Shown: positions 34,675-47,190 of the stretch, in pieces
Layout: every line of letters starts with the position of its first letter
Position numbering within the stretch: the stretch's first letter is position 1
Origin: Hygrophila difformis
Lineage: Eukaryota; Streptophyta; Magnoliopsida; Lamiales; Acanthaceae
Direction: 5' to 3'
Length of the DNA stretch: 64,000 bases
Assembly (NCBI GenBank): GCA_030278955.1
Contig: JAOANR010000014.1
Coordinates: 28,781,453-28,845,452 of the forward strand
The notes under the pieces: generated by a model
Database searches by the model: none
What the model was told of the DNA's origin: nothing
Seen by the model: the letters and a program-made list of their open reading frames with translations, nothing else
Translations under genes and position numbers: made by a program

Positions 34675-34739
34675 CCGAAATTTTTCTTTTAAATATTATT
34701 ATTGGCCCAATATAGAGGCCCAAAATTTTTTAACTATTA

Positions 34740-34997
34740 CTCCCTCCGTCCCAGGTAAGACGTCTTGTTTGAATTTTTGACACTGTTCATTGTTCAACTT
34801 TGACTCAATATTATTATAAGTATATATTTGAAAAAAATAGTCGAGTTCGGTGTTTTTAGATTCGTCTAATCGTAAAGTTTTAGAATATATATTTTACATA
34901 ATTTTTACGTATATATATTTTGAGTTATTCACGATTAAAAAAGTGCATTGGATTGTATGCAAAAGTGAAACAGGACATCTTAGTTGGGACAGAGGGT
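34740..34997. mobile_element. Stowaway-like MITE in the leader of element C
   Basis: 258 bp with terminal inverted repeats CTCCCTCCGTCCCA and TGGGACAGAGGGT, extended further inward (TAAGAYGTC, TTGTTT). It is flanked by TA dinucleotides (34738-34739 and 34998-34999). It is AT-rich with no coding capacity, as expected for a Tc1/mariner-derived MITE. Confidence 0.9.
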
Positions 34998-35222
34998 TAT
35001 TTTTAAATTTTTAAAGTATTATTTCCATGGTTTAAATTTTTATTTTAAAACCCATGGGAAATTATATATATATAAATTATCTTGACAAGTCTAGATAAAT
35101 GCATAAATTATTTTTCGGGGGAATTGCATTTGCATAAGCGTATTTGCATGCGTATTTAAAATCTTGTATCTTCTAACCTATTCCTAGATATATTCTAACC
35201 AAACCTATTTCGTCTACACTAG

Positions 35223-35722
35223 ATGGCCGAACCAAGCGTAAACATGGTCAATCTCATGATGAAAATAATTAATGACTACCTCGAATCACAACAACATGTC
35301 AACTACTTCAAGTCTCGAGTACAGCAGCTAGAGACTAACATGGCCCATTTCAGACACCTTAGGGAGGCGGATCACCACCACTCTAACCAACTCCAAACTC
35401 AACTGACCGCACTTCGCGATAAGAACGATGACTTAGAAGAGAAAGTAGGGAACTTGGAGAATGAGCTGATTAACCTGACTGATGACTTGTTCCCACGGGC
35501 CCCTTTTAGCCCGTGAACTCCTCCTGCAGCTGACCCCGTCGCTGATCCTGCCGCTGTCCCTGCCGCCGTTCCTCTTCCTGTTGCCTCCGCTGATCCTGCT
35601 CCGCTGCTAGGCCCAATTGGCCAGCAAGCCCAGTGTTCCATGGACCCCTTGGCATGGGCACTATTGAGGTTTCAAGTGATGAGGACGACCCCATGGAGGA
35701 TCCGGCGACCTACGCTCCCTAG
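35223..35722 (+). pseudogene. pre-gag accessory ORF of element C
   Basis: The first 97 codons are open: MAEPSVNMVNLMMK, then heptad-like Leu/Ile spacing (LETNMAH, LTALRDKNDDLEEKVGNLE) suggesting a coiled coil. A TGA at 35514-35516 and a later frameshift precede the tail GTIEVSSDEDDPMED. The same protein layout is seen in D (41965-42387) and shortened in A. It lies between primer-binding site and gag, in the same orientation, and has no recognised family. Confidence 0.7.
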
Positions 35723-35866
35723 ACTTAGGGATCTTTTGTCGCATTATTCCTATTATTTCCATTCCTATTTTCCGAACTATTCCTAGCATTGCGATTCCTA
35801 TAGCTTGTATCGAATAATGTTTTTCTATTAAGCAATAAAATACAAGCATTTATATTATACACTACT

Positions 35867-37577
35867 TGTAACACCCCAGATTTGATAACCCAGGCCGAGA
35901 TACCACCGCCACACCTCCCTAGCAAGACACGGATTCTCCGAGCTTGCTAAAGAGATGCAAGGCTATGGGTATTGCAAAGAGTTTTAAAACAAGTCCGGAA
36001 TTTATTTAAAAATAATAAAGTCTCATCCACACATAATAATAATACTAGTATATCGCAGCGGAAATAATGTAAATGGGGCCGACATGGCCAAAACTCGGGT
36101 TATACAGGCCCGATATGCAAGTATCACAAAAACGACAAATTCAATGTTTAAAAAAAATTCTTTCCCCCAAATGTACATGCTCAGGCATTTTCTTCATACT
36201 CTGAAAAAAAAAAGGAAAAACAACAATTTCATCTGTATTATAAAATACTCCTACTGAGTAAGTCGATCCTAACATAGGAATAAAGAGGTTTAATTAAATA
36301 ATTAAATTTCTACTCCTAGGCATGTATACAAAACATTCCATTTACCAATTTAAAAATTAATCATTTAATTGGATACTTGAACATGCATTTAAAATTCATA
36401 AATAATAATTTAACATGTTATAAAATTTAAGACATAATATTAAAATGCATAATTTAAAGACAAGAATAAATAAATAAATATATAAAAGAATTAAGTCTTT
36501 TATTTATCCCCCGTTACGTCACCAACTCAATATTTTAGTGTAGTCGGTCGTCTGGCGGCCGCAGCCGTTTTGTAAGTTTCGAAATATGAGTTCGTTAGGA
36601 TCAAAAGTCTAGTTTTGAGTTTCTCGGATTGGACTTTCGAAATATGAGTTTTAAACGGAATTCAGAAATTGCGCGAGTAGGGGTTTTTAGGTTCGATTTT
36701 TACGTTTCGTTACAAAGTGACTAAATCGGACGCCCCTAAGCCACCCGTATTGATATGAAAGGTATCAACTTACTGTAATAGAGTGTTTGGTCATCCTAGG
36801 GTTGCCCGGCTCGTCCAAAATCACCACGAACGGATCTCCTCGACTTAAAGCCTCCAACTTTGGCCACGAATTCAAATCGAAAGGAGAAATCCGATGTTAG
36901 ATCGAGTTTTCGGGTTCGAAAACTTAAATGAAAACCTATGAATGACTTACCGCAATCTGGAGCACTAAATATCTTTTATCCCGCGCTGCCTCCGTCAATT
37001 TTCGTCGCCGGAAAGTGATCGGAAAGTTCGAAGTTGGTGATTTCGGGTGTTGGATGAACTTGGGAGAAATTGGAGAGTGTTTAGGGCTGCTAGGGTTTGG
37101 GAGTTCAAAATAATGAGTCTCAAGACCCCTAGAGCCGACCATATACACCTTCCCCCCTTCGGAATTGAGTTTCCAAAGTCGGGGTCGAAAATATGGTAAG
37201 AAAATCGCTGAGATCGCTCTTGGGCAGCTGTCTGCTGCTGTCCCGCGGGGTTGGCGCGCTGCCTTCAGAAACACCGCGCGGATACCGCGTGGCTAACGCC
37301 TGGACTTCCAGGCGGGTCGTGCGATCCGTCGAGCCTTTCCTCCTCTCTTTCGGATTTCTATCCCTCTATGTTCTCGGATTCCGATTTTCCGGGTCATTCT
37401 CGGATTACGATTCCCATCCTAAATTTATTCCGACTTAAATTGATTTCACATTTGAAATCTTAAGTCCGTCGGTTTTGACTTCCGTGCATTTCCGACTTTA
37501 CGGGTTCTCGGAAACAAGACCTCTTTTCTCATCGGATTAAATTCTATTTTTATATCCTAAAAATTACGGGTATTACA
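35867..37577 (-). mobile_element. solo Ty3/gypsy LTR (F)
   Basis: 1711 bp, TGTAACACCCC...TATTACA on the plus strand, with TSD CTACT (35862-35866 and 37578-37582). In element sense it starts TGTAATACCCG, the same start type as D. It has splice-donor-like sites (plus 36949-36950 and 36772-36773, minus sense) and a GC-rich block (37205-37330). It is shorter than the other gypsy LTRs, and the hairpin region is reduced. Confidence 0.92.
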
Positions 37578-37951
37578 CTACTTCCATTATTTTAAATACC
37601 CCATGTATATTTAAAATCCCTTTCTACATTCAAGTACCTGGTGGGGTTCAATCAAACAAAGATACAAGGTATCTAATAAATTAAATAAATAATATATAAT
37701 AAATAGTTGACAACCAAACAAAGATAACCTAAACCCTGAAAGCCCAAACCCCAAATCCGAAAAATAAACGCCACATTATTCAATAACCACTAAACAACTT
37801 CAAACTTCAATACTTCAATATTTATATTCTTGGCGTAAAAATCCAAACTCTAAACAATTCCTATTAAAAACCATTCAATTTAATAAATTATTTATTTTCC
37901 AATACTCTATCAATCTCTAGAAATCTAATCGCCTTACGATTGTAACATAAT

Positions 37952-39035
37952 AGCACCAAGAGGACGACCGAGAAACCCACCCATCCCACCCAATGCCAAC
38001 GATGCATCAAGGCAGCCAAATGAACCTGCGCCAAACGCCAATGCACCACCAAGCGGGCCCATTGCCCAACAATATGGATGGGCGATTAAGGAATGTTGAG
38101 GAACTGTTGGTCATGATGGGCAACGCACACATTAACCAGGGCCAAGCTGCGGCGGTACCTCCGCCTGAAGCCCGAATCAACTACTTGGCGATAGTAAACC
38201 CCTACCATCCGCCACACTATAATGGTGAGGAGAACCCCGCCAAGTTAGAAGAATGGATAAGAACTTTCGATAAGTTGCTGAATGCTATGAAGTGCCCAGA
38301 GGGAGAAAAGGTGCACGTAGCCTCATACTACTTGGGAGGCGAGGCCGACGACTGGTGGCAGACCACCCAAGGAAAACTAGGCGCCAAGGATGAACCCTAT
38401 TCTTGGCATAAAGTTATGGAGCTGCTCAGGGATCGATTCTATCCCATGAGCACAAAGGCCGCGATGTACGAGGAGTTCCTGTCCCTAAAGCAAGGGGAAA
38501 AGACGGTTCAGGAGTATTATACTCGCTTCAAGGAGTTGGTGCAATTTGCACCAAGGATTGTGCCTACTGATGGGGAGAAGGCACAAAAGTTCGAGATGGG
38601 ATTGAACTTGTCCATCAGGGAGGTGATTACTGGCGTCCATTATCCGGACCTGCAGGCTGTGTATGATCGTACTGTAGCAGCCGCACGAGTGCAACAATTG
38701 AAAAGGAAGGTTGTCGGAGAGTCTAGCCGTGGTCCCCATGGACCCGACAAAAGGAATAGGGATAATAGAACCGGGAACAATTCAGGAGGGAAGGAGTCCC
38801 GAATAGACCTTTCCAGACCAAGAACAGGGGAGATGGTGGAGGATTCATTAATAGGGGAGACCATGTACCACCGTGCCCAAGGTCCGGCAGACCTCACTTG
38901 ACGAGGGGATGCCCTAAACAAGGCAAATGCTACCGGTGTGGTCGACTTGGCCATCAAAGGAACGAGTGTCGGACTCGACTGGAAAACATTACTAAGAGGG
39001 AAAATCTAGTCACTGGAACCAGCCCGCCGTATAAC
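37952..39035 (+). pseudogene. gag: element C Gag, first part, interrupted by D
   Basis: The conserved start is ATA instead of ATG at 37952. A frameshift follows, and the main open frame runs 37993-38901 with RINYLAIVNPYHPPHY, LGGEADDWW and [13 protein letters not shown] deletion and frame change near 38790 break the zinc-knuckle region. The sequence is cut at TATAAC, where element D is inserted, and resumes at 59490/59495. Confidence 0.88.
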
Positions 39036-41692
39036 TGTAATACCCGTAATTTTTATAATAAGAAATAGAATTAAATCCGAAGAGCAAAGGGATTTTGATT
39101 CCAAGAACCCTTGAAGTCGGAAATGCACGGGAGTCAAAAGATGACGAATTTGAAGCCGACAAATCCAAACTCGTTGGATTTAAGATTTCAAATATGAAAT
39201 CAAATTAAGTCGATAGGAATCATAGTCCGGGAATGGCCCAAAAAATCGAGCCCAAAGACGTACAAGGATAGAAACCCAAAAGAGAGGAGAAAAAGCCCGA
39301 CGGATCGCACGGCCCAGCCCACGACGCAACCCTGCCGAGAGCCGTGCGGTCTGGAGGGAAAACGCGCCGCGGCCGTGCCGTTACATAGAAGGCGACCAAC
39401 TTGCGGATTCCGACGATTTCTTACCTTATTTTTGACCCCCTATTTTGGTAACTGGATCACCACCTTAAGGGAAGGATTGTGGACAGATTTGAGGTTATCT
39501 TAACACCCTCTTCCAGTCTCACAAACCCTAGAGCAAGCCCCAACACCCATATTCTCTCCAAACTTCTCCAAATCAGAAAACACCAAGTTCTTGCTTCCTG
39601 ACGATTTTCCGCCGACCAAAACCGACCAAGGAAGTGTGTAGATCAAGGATTTCAGGCTTCAGATTGTTGGTAAGGTGTAGAATAGGTTTCTTTATCGTTC
39701 AAAGACCATAACTTTCGTTCTAACTTACGGATTATTACATGCGATTACATTCGTGGCCAATAAAGAAGGAGAACGTGTTGCGTAGATCCGTTCGTGGCAA
39801 TTTTGGACGCTTCGATCGACCCTACGACTTTCAAGAACTCACCTACTGTAAGTCAATACCTTTCATATCAATATGGGTGGCTTAGGGACGTCCGAAATGT
39901 TGGTTTTAAAACGAAATGTTAAAATCGAACCTAAAAACCCACCTTTGCGCATTTTCTGAAATCCTACGAAAACTCGTATTTCGAGAATCCAAAACGAAAA
40001 ACTCCGAACTAGAGATTTGTTCCTCACATCTTAGTCTAAGTTGTGTCAAATATTCACGCATTTTCATCAAGTTTTGATACCCCAAAACGCGTTAAACACT
40101 TTCTGAGTTGCATGACTTTTTCGAAAAACTTGACAGCATGCCTAGTCAAACTTGATGTGCATTTTTCTATCACTTTCGGTCAAAACTGATCTTTAGTGTA
40201 AACATAAAAGTTGTAGATAATTGTCTCAATATTTAGCCTGTAAAATTTCGTGCATTTGCATTAAAGTTTGTATAGTCAAAACTCATGTTGAACAAACTGT
40301 GTTTTTGAAGAAAAAGTTGACAGATTTTGAATTCGAACTTGGTGAATTAATCTGATTTAATTCGAAATGATTTTTGGTAAAATGCCTCTAATAAAACCTG
40401 TTTATTTTTGTATCGTGTAAGTGCATGTAAAATTTCATGAATTTTGGAGTTCATTTGCTAAGTCAAAAAACTGTTTAAAAAGGGTTGCGCTATTTCTGAA
40501 ATTATGACAGATTTTGTCTTTCGAAAAGATTGTAAAATTTCTCCTGTTTTCTCACCTAATTTCGGAAAACTTAAAATATAAAAGTTGTTCGTTAGGGCAT
40601 TTTTGATACACTGTGAAAATTTCAGATCAATCGCCTTTGAATTGAATTTTTAAACTAAAAAGGCATAAACAGTGACAGCGAATGTTTTTCAAACTTGTGA
40701 GATTTGAAGTTTCTAAACAAACGATCGAAACCCTCGTTATATGATAAAGCTATATTTTTGAAATCCCATTACACTAAGTTGAAACGATATTGGTTACGTA
40801 GGTAGGGGATGAGTGCTCTGCAGGGTGCCCCTCTAGCCTTTCCTCTGCGTGCCTATAATAGACGAGAGAAGCTTAAGTGAAATTTTTTTTGCCAAAACGG
40901 CATTGTATTTTGGGCCTACACGCTCGGGAGTATCCGTATGGATTTTCCGAGGCTTCGGAGTGGTACTGGGTATGGCGGATAGGCTGCGGCCGCCGGACTA
41001 CCGGCTAAATGAAAAAAATTACTAAATTGGCTGCGGCCGTCGGCTAAATAAAATATTGTTGAGATCGTGGCGTAACGGGAAAAATTAAAAGACTTAGATT
41101 TTATTTATTTATTTATGTCAATATTCATACATTAAATTATGTTTTAACTACATGCCCATGTTTAATTTATTATTCATGAATTTAAATGTGTCTTTAAATT
41201 ATGCAAATTAAATTCTTACTTTTAAATTAGCAAATAAAATGTTTTTACATGCATGACTAAAGCATGATTTTATTTATTAAAATTAAACCCGTTTATTGTT
41301 ATGTTAGGATTGATTTACTCAGTATTTTATATACTGATAAGACTATTGCTTTCCTTTTCTTTTCAGAGTATGGCGATAATGCATAAGCATGTGCATTTGG
41401 GGGGACTCTTTTGGAACTTTATTTTGTCGTTTTATGAGACATGCATATCGGGCCTGTATAACCCGAATTTTGGTCGTGTCGGCCCTATTTTAATTTCCAC
41501 TGCGATTTATTTTTTCTATCATGTGCGAATGACATCATATTATTATTTGAAATAATTCCGGACTTGTTTTTAAAACTCTTTTCAAATACCCATAGCCTTG
41601 CATCTCTTTAGCAAGCTCGGAGAATTCGTGTCTTGCTAGGGAGGTGTGGCGGAGGCATCCTGGCCTGGGTTACCAAAAACCGGAGTGTTACA
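39036..41692 (+). repeat. 5' LTR of element D
   Basis: 2657 bp, TGTAATACCCG...GGAGTGTTACA. Splice-donor-like sites at 39670-39671 (TTG|GTAAGGTG) and 39848-39849 (ACT|GTAAGTCAA) flank GATCCGTTCGTGG. The hairpin module is at about 40895-41040. Confidence 0.92.
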
Positions 41693-41695
41693 AGT

Positions 41696-41707
41696 TGGTA
41701 TCAGAGC
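41696..41707 (+). promoter_or_regulatory. primer-binding site of element D
   Basis: TGGTATCAGAGC, three bases after the LTR. Confidence 0.92.
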
Positions 41708-41964
41708 CTGGAATATTTTTAAAGCTACAACTATTATTTTTAAACTATAATTATTTTTAAACTAATATTATTTTTAAACCATTATTTTAAACTATCGTTT
41801 TTTAGCCCAATATTTTAGCTCAAAATTTTAAAACTCATGGATAAATAAATTCATAAATTTTTATTGGGGGATTGCATATGCATATTACATGCAGATTTCA
41901 ATTCATTTATATCCTAACCTTGTTTGAAATATGTTCTAACTCTAACCTCCCTTGTAGACACTAG

Positions 41965-42387
41965 ATGGCCGAACCAAACGCGAATATGGTGAACCTTATG
42001 ATGAAATTGACGAACGCTTTTCTCGAATCTCAATAACATATAAATTATTTCAAAATGCGAGTTGGACAACTTGAAGCTAACATGGCCCATCTGGGACACC
42101 ATCATGACATAAATCAACTCAAGGCCCAAGTCACTGAACTCCAAGCCCGAGTGACTGAGCTCCAAGACAAGAATGAGGAACTAGAGGCCCAATTTGAACA
42201 CTTGGGATGGGAACTGACCAACCAAATCGATGACATATTCCCTCATAATCCCGAGCCCAAACCCGATGCTGCTGAACCCGTTTGGCCAGCAAGCCTAGTT
42301 TTCCATGGACCATTGGGCCAAGGCCCAATCGATATCTCGAGCGACGAAGACGACCCTATTGAGGATGCGCCTACTTATTCGCTCTAG
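41965..42387 (+). pseudogene. pre-gag accessory ORF of element D, one in-frame stop
   Basis: A 140-codon frame starting MAEPNANMVNLMMK with a single TAA at 42034-42036 in place of a Gln codon. The rest is open from 42055: a coiled-coil-like section (LKAQVTELQARVTELQDK, LEAQFEHL), then Pro-rich sequence and the acidic tail IDISSDEDDPIED. The hydrophobic-acidic tail resembles a SUMO-interacting motif; that is inference. No family is recognised. Confidence 0.75.
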
Positions 42388-42940
42388 GCTTAGAGATTTA
42401 TTGATACATTATTACTACTAGTTCTATTCCTTTCAAACCATTATTAGTATTGCTATCCTTATTCGGTTGCTTTTACCCAAATAAAGATTTCTATGGAGCA
42501 ATAAAATTTCAAGCATTTATAATATAAATTACACAAGTATATTTAAATTACCCTTTACATTTTATTAAATTATTCCTCCAATATATTGTTAAGACCCAAC
42601 CAAACAAAGAATACGAGGTATTTACTAAAATGAATAAATAAATAAATATTATATAAACGAGGGTATCCTAAACCCTAAACCCTTAAACCCTGAAACCCTG
42701 AACCCTTGACCCTAAATTCGAAAAAGAAACATTGAACAGGAATCCGCCTGTTCATAAAAAAAAATCGTCTTCTTTAAAACCTAGCATAAGCCTACGCCAA
42801 GAGGATTGATACACAAACTCCGACGAGTGAATGAGCAACTCCAAAACAACTCTTGTTAACACAATTCTTATTCAATAAATCATTCTATAAACCCTTTACC
42901 ACATTCTTATAAAGATCTAATCTCTTGTGCATGTAACAGA
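42388..42940 (+). other. spacer between pre-gag ORF and gag
   Basis: AT-rich and non-coding, with CCCTAAACCCTAAACCC and degenerate copies at about 42668-42712 (telomere-repeat/telo-box-like). Related AAACCCTAA words occur in the same spacer of A1 and A2. Confidence 0.6.
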
Positions 42941-43353
42941 ATGGCACAGAGAGGGAGACCGCGTAACCAGGCCACTCCTGCCAACGCTAATGAGACACCA
43001 AGACAACCCGACATACCGCTACCAAATGAGCGCGTACACGTGCAGGAAGAGCTTGCAGCCCCGATGCCTAATATGGACGGCCGACTAAGGAACATAGAAG
43101 AGCTGTTAGTCGCCTTAGGCAATGCACACGTAAATCAAGGCCAGGCTGTAGTGGTACCTCCGCCGGAAGAACGCATAATCTACATAGCCATGGTAAACCC
43201 GTATAACCCGCCGCATTACACCGGAGAAGAGGATCCGGCTAAGCTTGAGGACTGGATCCGAACATTCGACAAGCTACTGAATGCAGTGAGATGCCCGGGC
43301 GGAGAGAAGGTGCACGTGGCATCGTACTATCTCGGAGGGGAAGCGGATGAATG
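42941..43353 (+). pseudogene. gag: element D Gag N-terminus
   Basis: Starts MAQRGRP, includes EEDPAKLEDWIRTFDKLL and YYLGGEADE. It ends in TGA where a conserved Trp of the WW pair is expected. A frameshift follows within 40 bases. Confidence 0.88.
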
Positions 43354-44364
43354 ATGGCGCACCACCCTAGAAGGTTGAATGAGGGAGACGAACCCTACTC
43401 GTGGAATGAATTCATGAAACTACTCAGGGATCGCTTTTACCCCCTCAACACTAAGTCTGCAATGTATGAGGAGTTCCTGTCCCTAAAGCAAGGGGAAAAG
43501 ACGGTTCAGGAGTATTATACTCGCTTCAAGGAGTTGGTGCGATATGCACCAAGGATTCTGCCTACTGATGGGGAGAGGGCACAAAAGTTCGAGATGGGAT
43601 TGAAGTTGTCCATCAGGGAGGTGATTACTGGCGTCCATTATCCAGACCTGCAGTCTGTATATGATCGTGCCGTAGCAGTCGCACGAGTGCAACAATTGAA
43701 AAGGAAGGTTGTCGGAGAATCTAGTAGTGGTCCCCAAGGACCCGACAAAAGGAATAGGGATAACAGGACCGGGAACAATCCAGGAGGGAACAACTTTCGG
43801 GGAGTCCCGAAAGGACCTTTTCAGACTAACAACAGGGGAAATGATGGAGGATTCTTTAATAGGGGAGACCGTATACCACCGTGCCCAAGGTGCGACAGAC
43901 CTCACTTGACGAGGGGATGCCCTCAACAAGGCGCATGCGACCGGTGTGGTCGACTTGGCCATCAAAGGAACGAGTGTCGTACTCGACTGGAAAACATTAC
44001 TAAGAGGAAAGATATGATCACTGGACCAAACTTTCCGTATAACCAAGGAGGTCGATATGGTAACAATCATGGATATCGACCCCCTAAGAACCAGAACCAG
44101 CTCCCACCAAACCAAAACCAGAACCAGTGCCCACCAAACCAGAACCAAAATCCGCGCCCGCAGAACCAGAACCAAAATCCGAACCCTAATCATAACCAGC
44201 AGGCCAATCATGGGAGGCCCATGGGGAGGTTGAATGTGATGAACCAGGCTGACATGCCTGAACAGGGCGACGTGATGGCAGGTACATTTCACGTTTTAAG
44301 CGTACCTCTTAAAGTTCTGTTTGACTCAGGAGCAAGTTGTTCTATTAATCATCTAGAGTCGTAA
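43351..44364 (+). pseudogene. gag: element D Gag C-terminus with zinc knuckles and protease start
   Basis: Contains LRDRFYPLNTKS, knuckles CPRCDRPHLTRGC and CDRCGRLGHQRNEC (both with all ligands, unlike A), a long Asn/Gln/Pro-rich linker, and the protease motif [10 protein letters not shown] frameshift just after the active site ends the frame. Confidence 0.9.
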
Positions 44365-44390
44365 CTGAACTAGATCTACCTAAGTGCGAG

Positions 44391-44600
44391 ATGATTGGCT
44401 TAGGAATTCAACTACCTTCTGGGGAAGTAGTATCATGCTCTAAGCGCTATAACGGAATTCCTGTAGTAATCAAGAATGTAGAATTCTTCGCGAACTTGGT
44501 AGAGTTTAACCTAAGGGACTTTGAAGTTATATTGGGTATGGATTGGTTGACCCGGTATAAAGCAGTGATCGAATGCCAAAAACAGAAGATCACTCTGTGA
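44391..44600 (+). pseudogene. pol: element D protease, C-terminal part
   Basis: [20 protein letters not shown] through [16 protein letters not shown]. Stopped by TGA at 44598-44600. The next 270 bp (44601-44874) are reverse-transcriptase linker sequence with further small deletions. Confidence 0.85.
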
Positions 44601-44874
44601 AAGAGTAGGGGGAAAAGAGTTATCTTTTACTCCCAACCCCCTAAGAAGAGCAACAAGATTGTTAATGCTCTCAAGTTGTGTAACCTAATGCGTGCTAAAT
44701 CCACAACCTTGAGGCGGAAGAGGACAAGGTTGACAATATCCCGGTGGTAAGAGAATACCCGGATGTGTTTCCCGAAGACATTCCTGGTATGCCACCAGAG
44801 AGAGATCTTGAATTCACCATAGATCTCATTCCGGGAACGGAACCTGTTTCGAAGGCTCCTTACCGCATGGTCCA

Positions 44875-45093
44875 TTGGAGATGAAAAAGCTGAAGGAGCA
44901 GCTCGAGGAACTGTTGGAGAAGGGATACATAAGACCAAGTACGTCTCCGTGGGGAGCACCGGTCTTATTTGTTAAGAAGAATGGAGGACTACGACTGTGC
45001 ATCGACTATAGAGGACTTAACCAAGTCACAATCAAAAACAAATACCCGTTACCCCGAATTGAGGACTTCTTTGACCAATTGAAGGGAGCTTAA
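44875..45093 (+). pseudogene. pol: element D reverse transcriptase, N-terminal part
   Basis: [30 protein letters not shown] and [15 protein letters not shown], ending in TAA (45091-45093). The frame continues directly after the stop. Confidence 0.88.
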
Positions 45094-47190
45094 GTGTTCT
45101 CAAAGATCGATTTGCGATCTGGTTATCACCAGTTGAGGATTGCCGAGAAGGATATTACAAAAACAGCATTCCGAACTCGTTATGGACACTACGAGTTCAC
45201 GGTGTTGTCGTTTGGACTAACCAACACCACAGCGATGTTCATGAACCTCATGAACAATGTATTTCGAGAATTATTAGATCAGTGCGTAGTAGTGTTCATA
45301 GATGACATCCTGATCTACTCGAAAAGCAAGGAGGAACATTCCGAGCACTTGCACCAAGTGCCAGGGATCTTGCGCCAACATCAATTGTATGGCAAGCTGT
45401 CAAAATGCGACTTTTGGTTGAGGGAAGTAGCATTTCTTGGACATATAGTATCCGTCGATGGAGTTTCAGTGGACCCGGCGAAAATTTCGGCAGTAACAGA
45501 GTGGGTATCGCCGACGAGTCCAACAACAATAAGAAGTTTTCTGGGACTAACTGGATACTACAGGCGATTTGTGAAAGATTTCTCGAAAATCGCACGTCCT
45601 TTGACCCAGCTATTGAAGAAGGGAGTGAAGTACGAATGGACTAGTGAATGCGAGACTGCATTTCAAGAATTAAAGAAATGCCTCACAACTGCACCCGTGT
45701 TGGTGTTACCATCTGAGAATGGTGATTTCGAGGTTTACAGCGACGCTTCGAAGGAAGGTCTAGGATATGTTTTAATGCAAGATTCGAGGGTCATTGCATA
45801 CGTATCGCGTCAATTGAAACCTCATGAAGCGGATTACCCGACACATGACTTGGAGTTGGCGGCAGTCGTGTTTGCTCTAAACATCTGCAGACACTCTCTC
45901 TCTGGGCGAAAGTGTCGGATGTTCACTGACCACAAGAGCACCAAGTACATATTAACTCAAAAGGAGTTGAATCTGAGGCAACGAATGTGGTTGGAACTGA
46001 TCAAGGATTATGATCTAGAGATTTCCTACCATGAAGGAAAGGCCAACGTGATAGCCGACGCCTTGTGTCGGAAGACCCAACACGTGGCGAATTCACTTGT
46101 GATACCGCCCGAGTTGTATAGGGACTTGGCGAGGATGAGCTTGGAACTTGTGCACTCCGGCACAGTGAACGAAGTGGTCAACGCGATGGTAGTAGAGTCC
46201 ACCATAATTGATGAAATAAGACTCGCCCAACTAGGCGATGAGGAGATGGAAAGGATCAAAAAGAGCATTGCCGAGGGTACGACAATAGGATTTGCTATCC
46301 ACGAGGATGGAAGCATTCGATTCAAGGGACGATGGTGCGTGCCTCAGAGGTGCGGTGAGTTGAAGCAAAGATTGATGGAAGAAGGCCATAGTACCCCACA
46401 TTCGATTCATGCCGAGGGTGATAAGCTCTATAAGGACCTGAAGAAAAATTATTGGTGGTCAAACATGAAGAGAGAGGTAGCCGAGTTTGTGGCGAGATGC
46501 CTCACATGTCAAAGGGTCAAAGCCGTGCGTCGAAAACCCCTAGGTTTAATGCAGCCATTGGAAATCCCAAGTTGGAAATGGGATAGTATATCAATGGATT
46601 TTGTTTCGGGGTTACCACGATTACCAAAGGGAATGAATAAGATTTGGGTGATCGTTGATAGATTAACGAAGACGGCCATATTCATTCCAATGAAGGACAC
46701 ATGGACCATGGACCAATTAGCAAGGGCTTATATTGATAGTGTGGTGCGACGACATGGAGTACCACATGACATTATCTCCGATAGAGACAGTAGGTTTGTC
46801 TCTCACTTTTGGACTACGCTGCAAGAAGCTCTCGGTACGCAAATTAAGATGAGTACCGCATTCCACCCGATGACGGATGGACAGACGGAGAGAACGATCC
46901 AAACATTGGAGGACATGCTGAGAGCGTGTGTCCTAGAGTTTAGGGGTAGTTGGGAAAATCATTTACCCTTAATTGAATTTTCCTACAACAATAGCTACCA
47001 TGCTAGCATTGGCATGGCACCGTTCGAGGCACTGTATGGACGAAAGTGCCGAAGTCCGCTAAGTTGGGAAGAGAATGATAGGGCAGTGGTAGTAGGACCA
47101 CAACTTGTTGAGGATATGGCTCAACAAATTAAGATCATTCAAGGGAAGATGAAAGTGCACAAGACCGACAGAAGTGTTATGCTGACGTGA
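45094..47190 (+). pseudogene. pol: element D reverse transcriptase-RNase H-integrase, 698 open codons
   Basis: Order: [16 protein letters not shown], active site [10 protein letters not shown], RNase H ([22 protein letters not shown]), integrase zinc region (HSIH ... CLTC), catalytic [16 protein letters not shown] and [11 protein letters not shown]. This is the best-preserved Pol core in the window: the A stops before FIDD and inside integrase are absent. It ends by frameshift near 47150. Confidence 0.92.
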
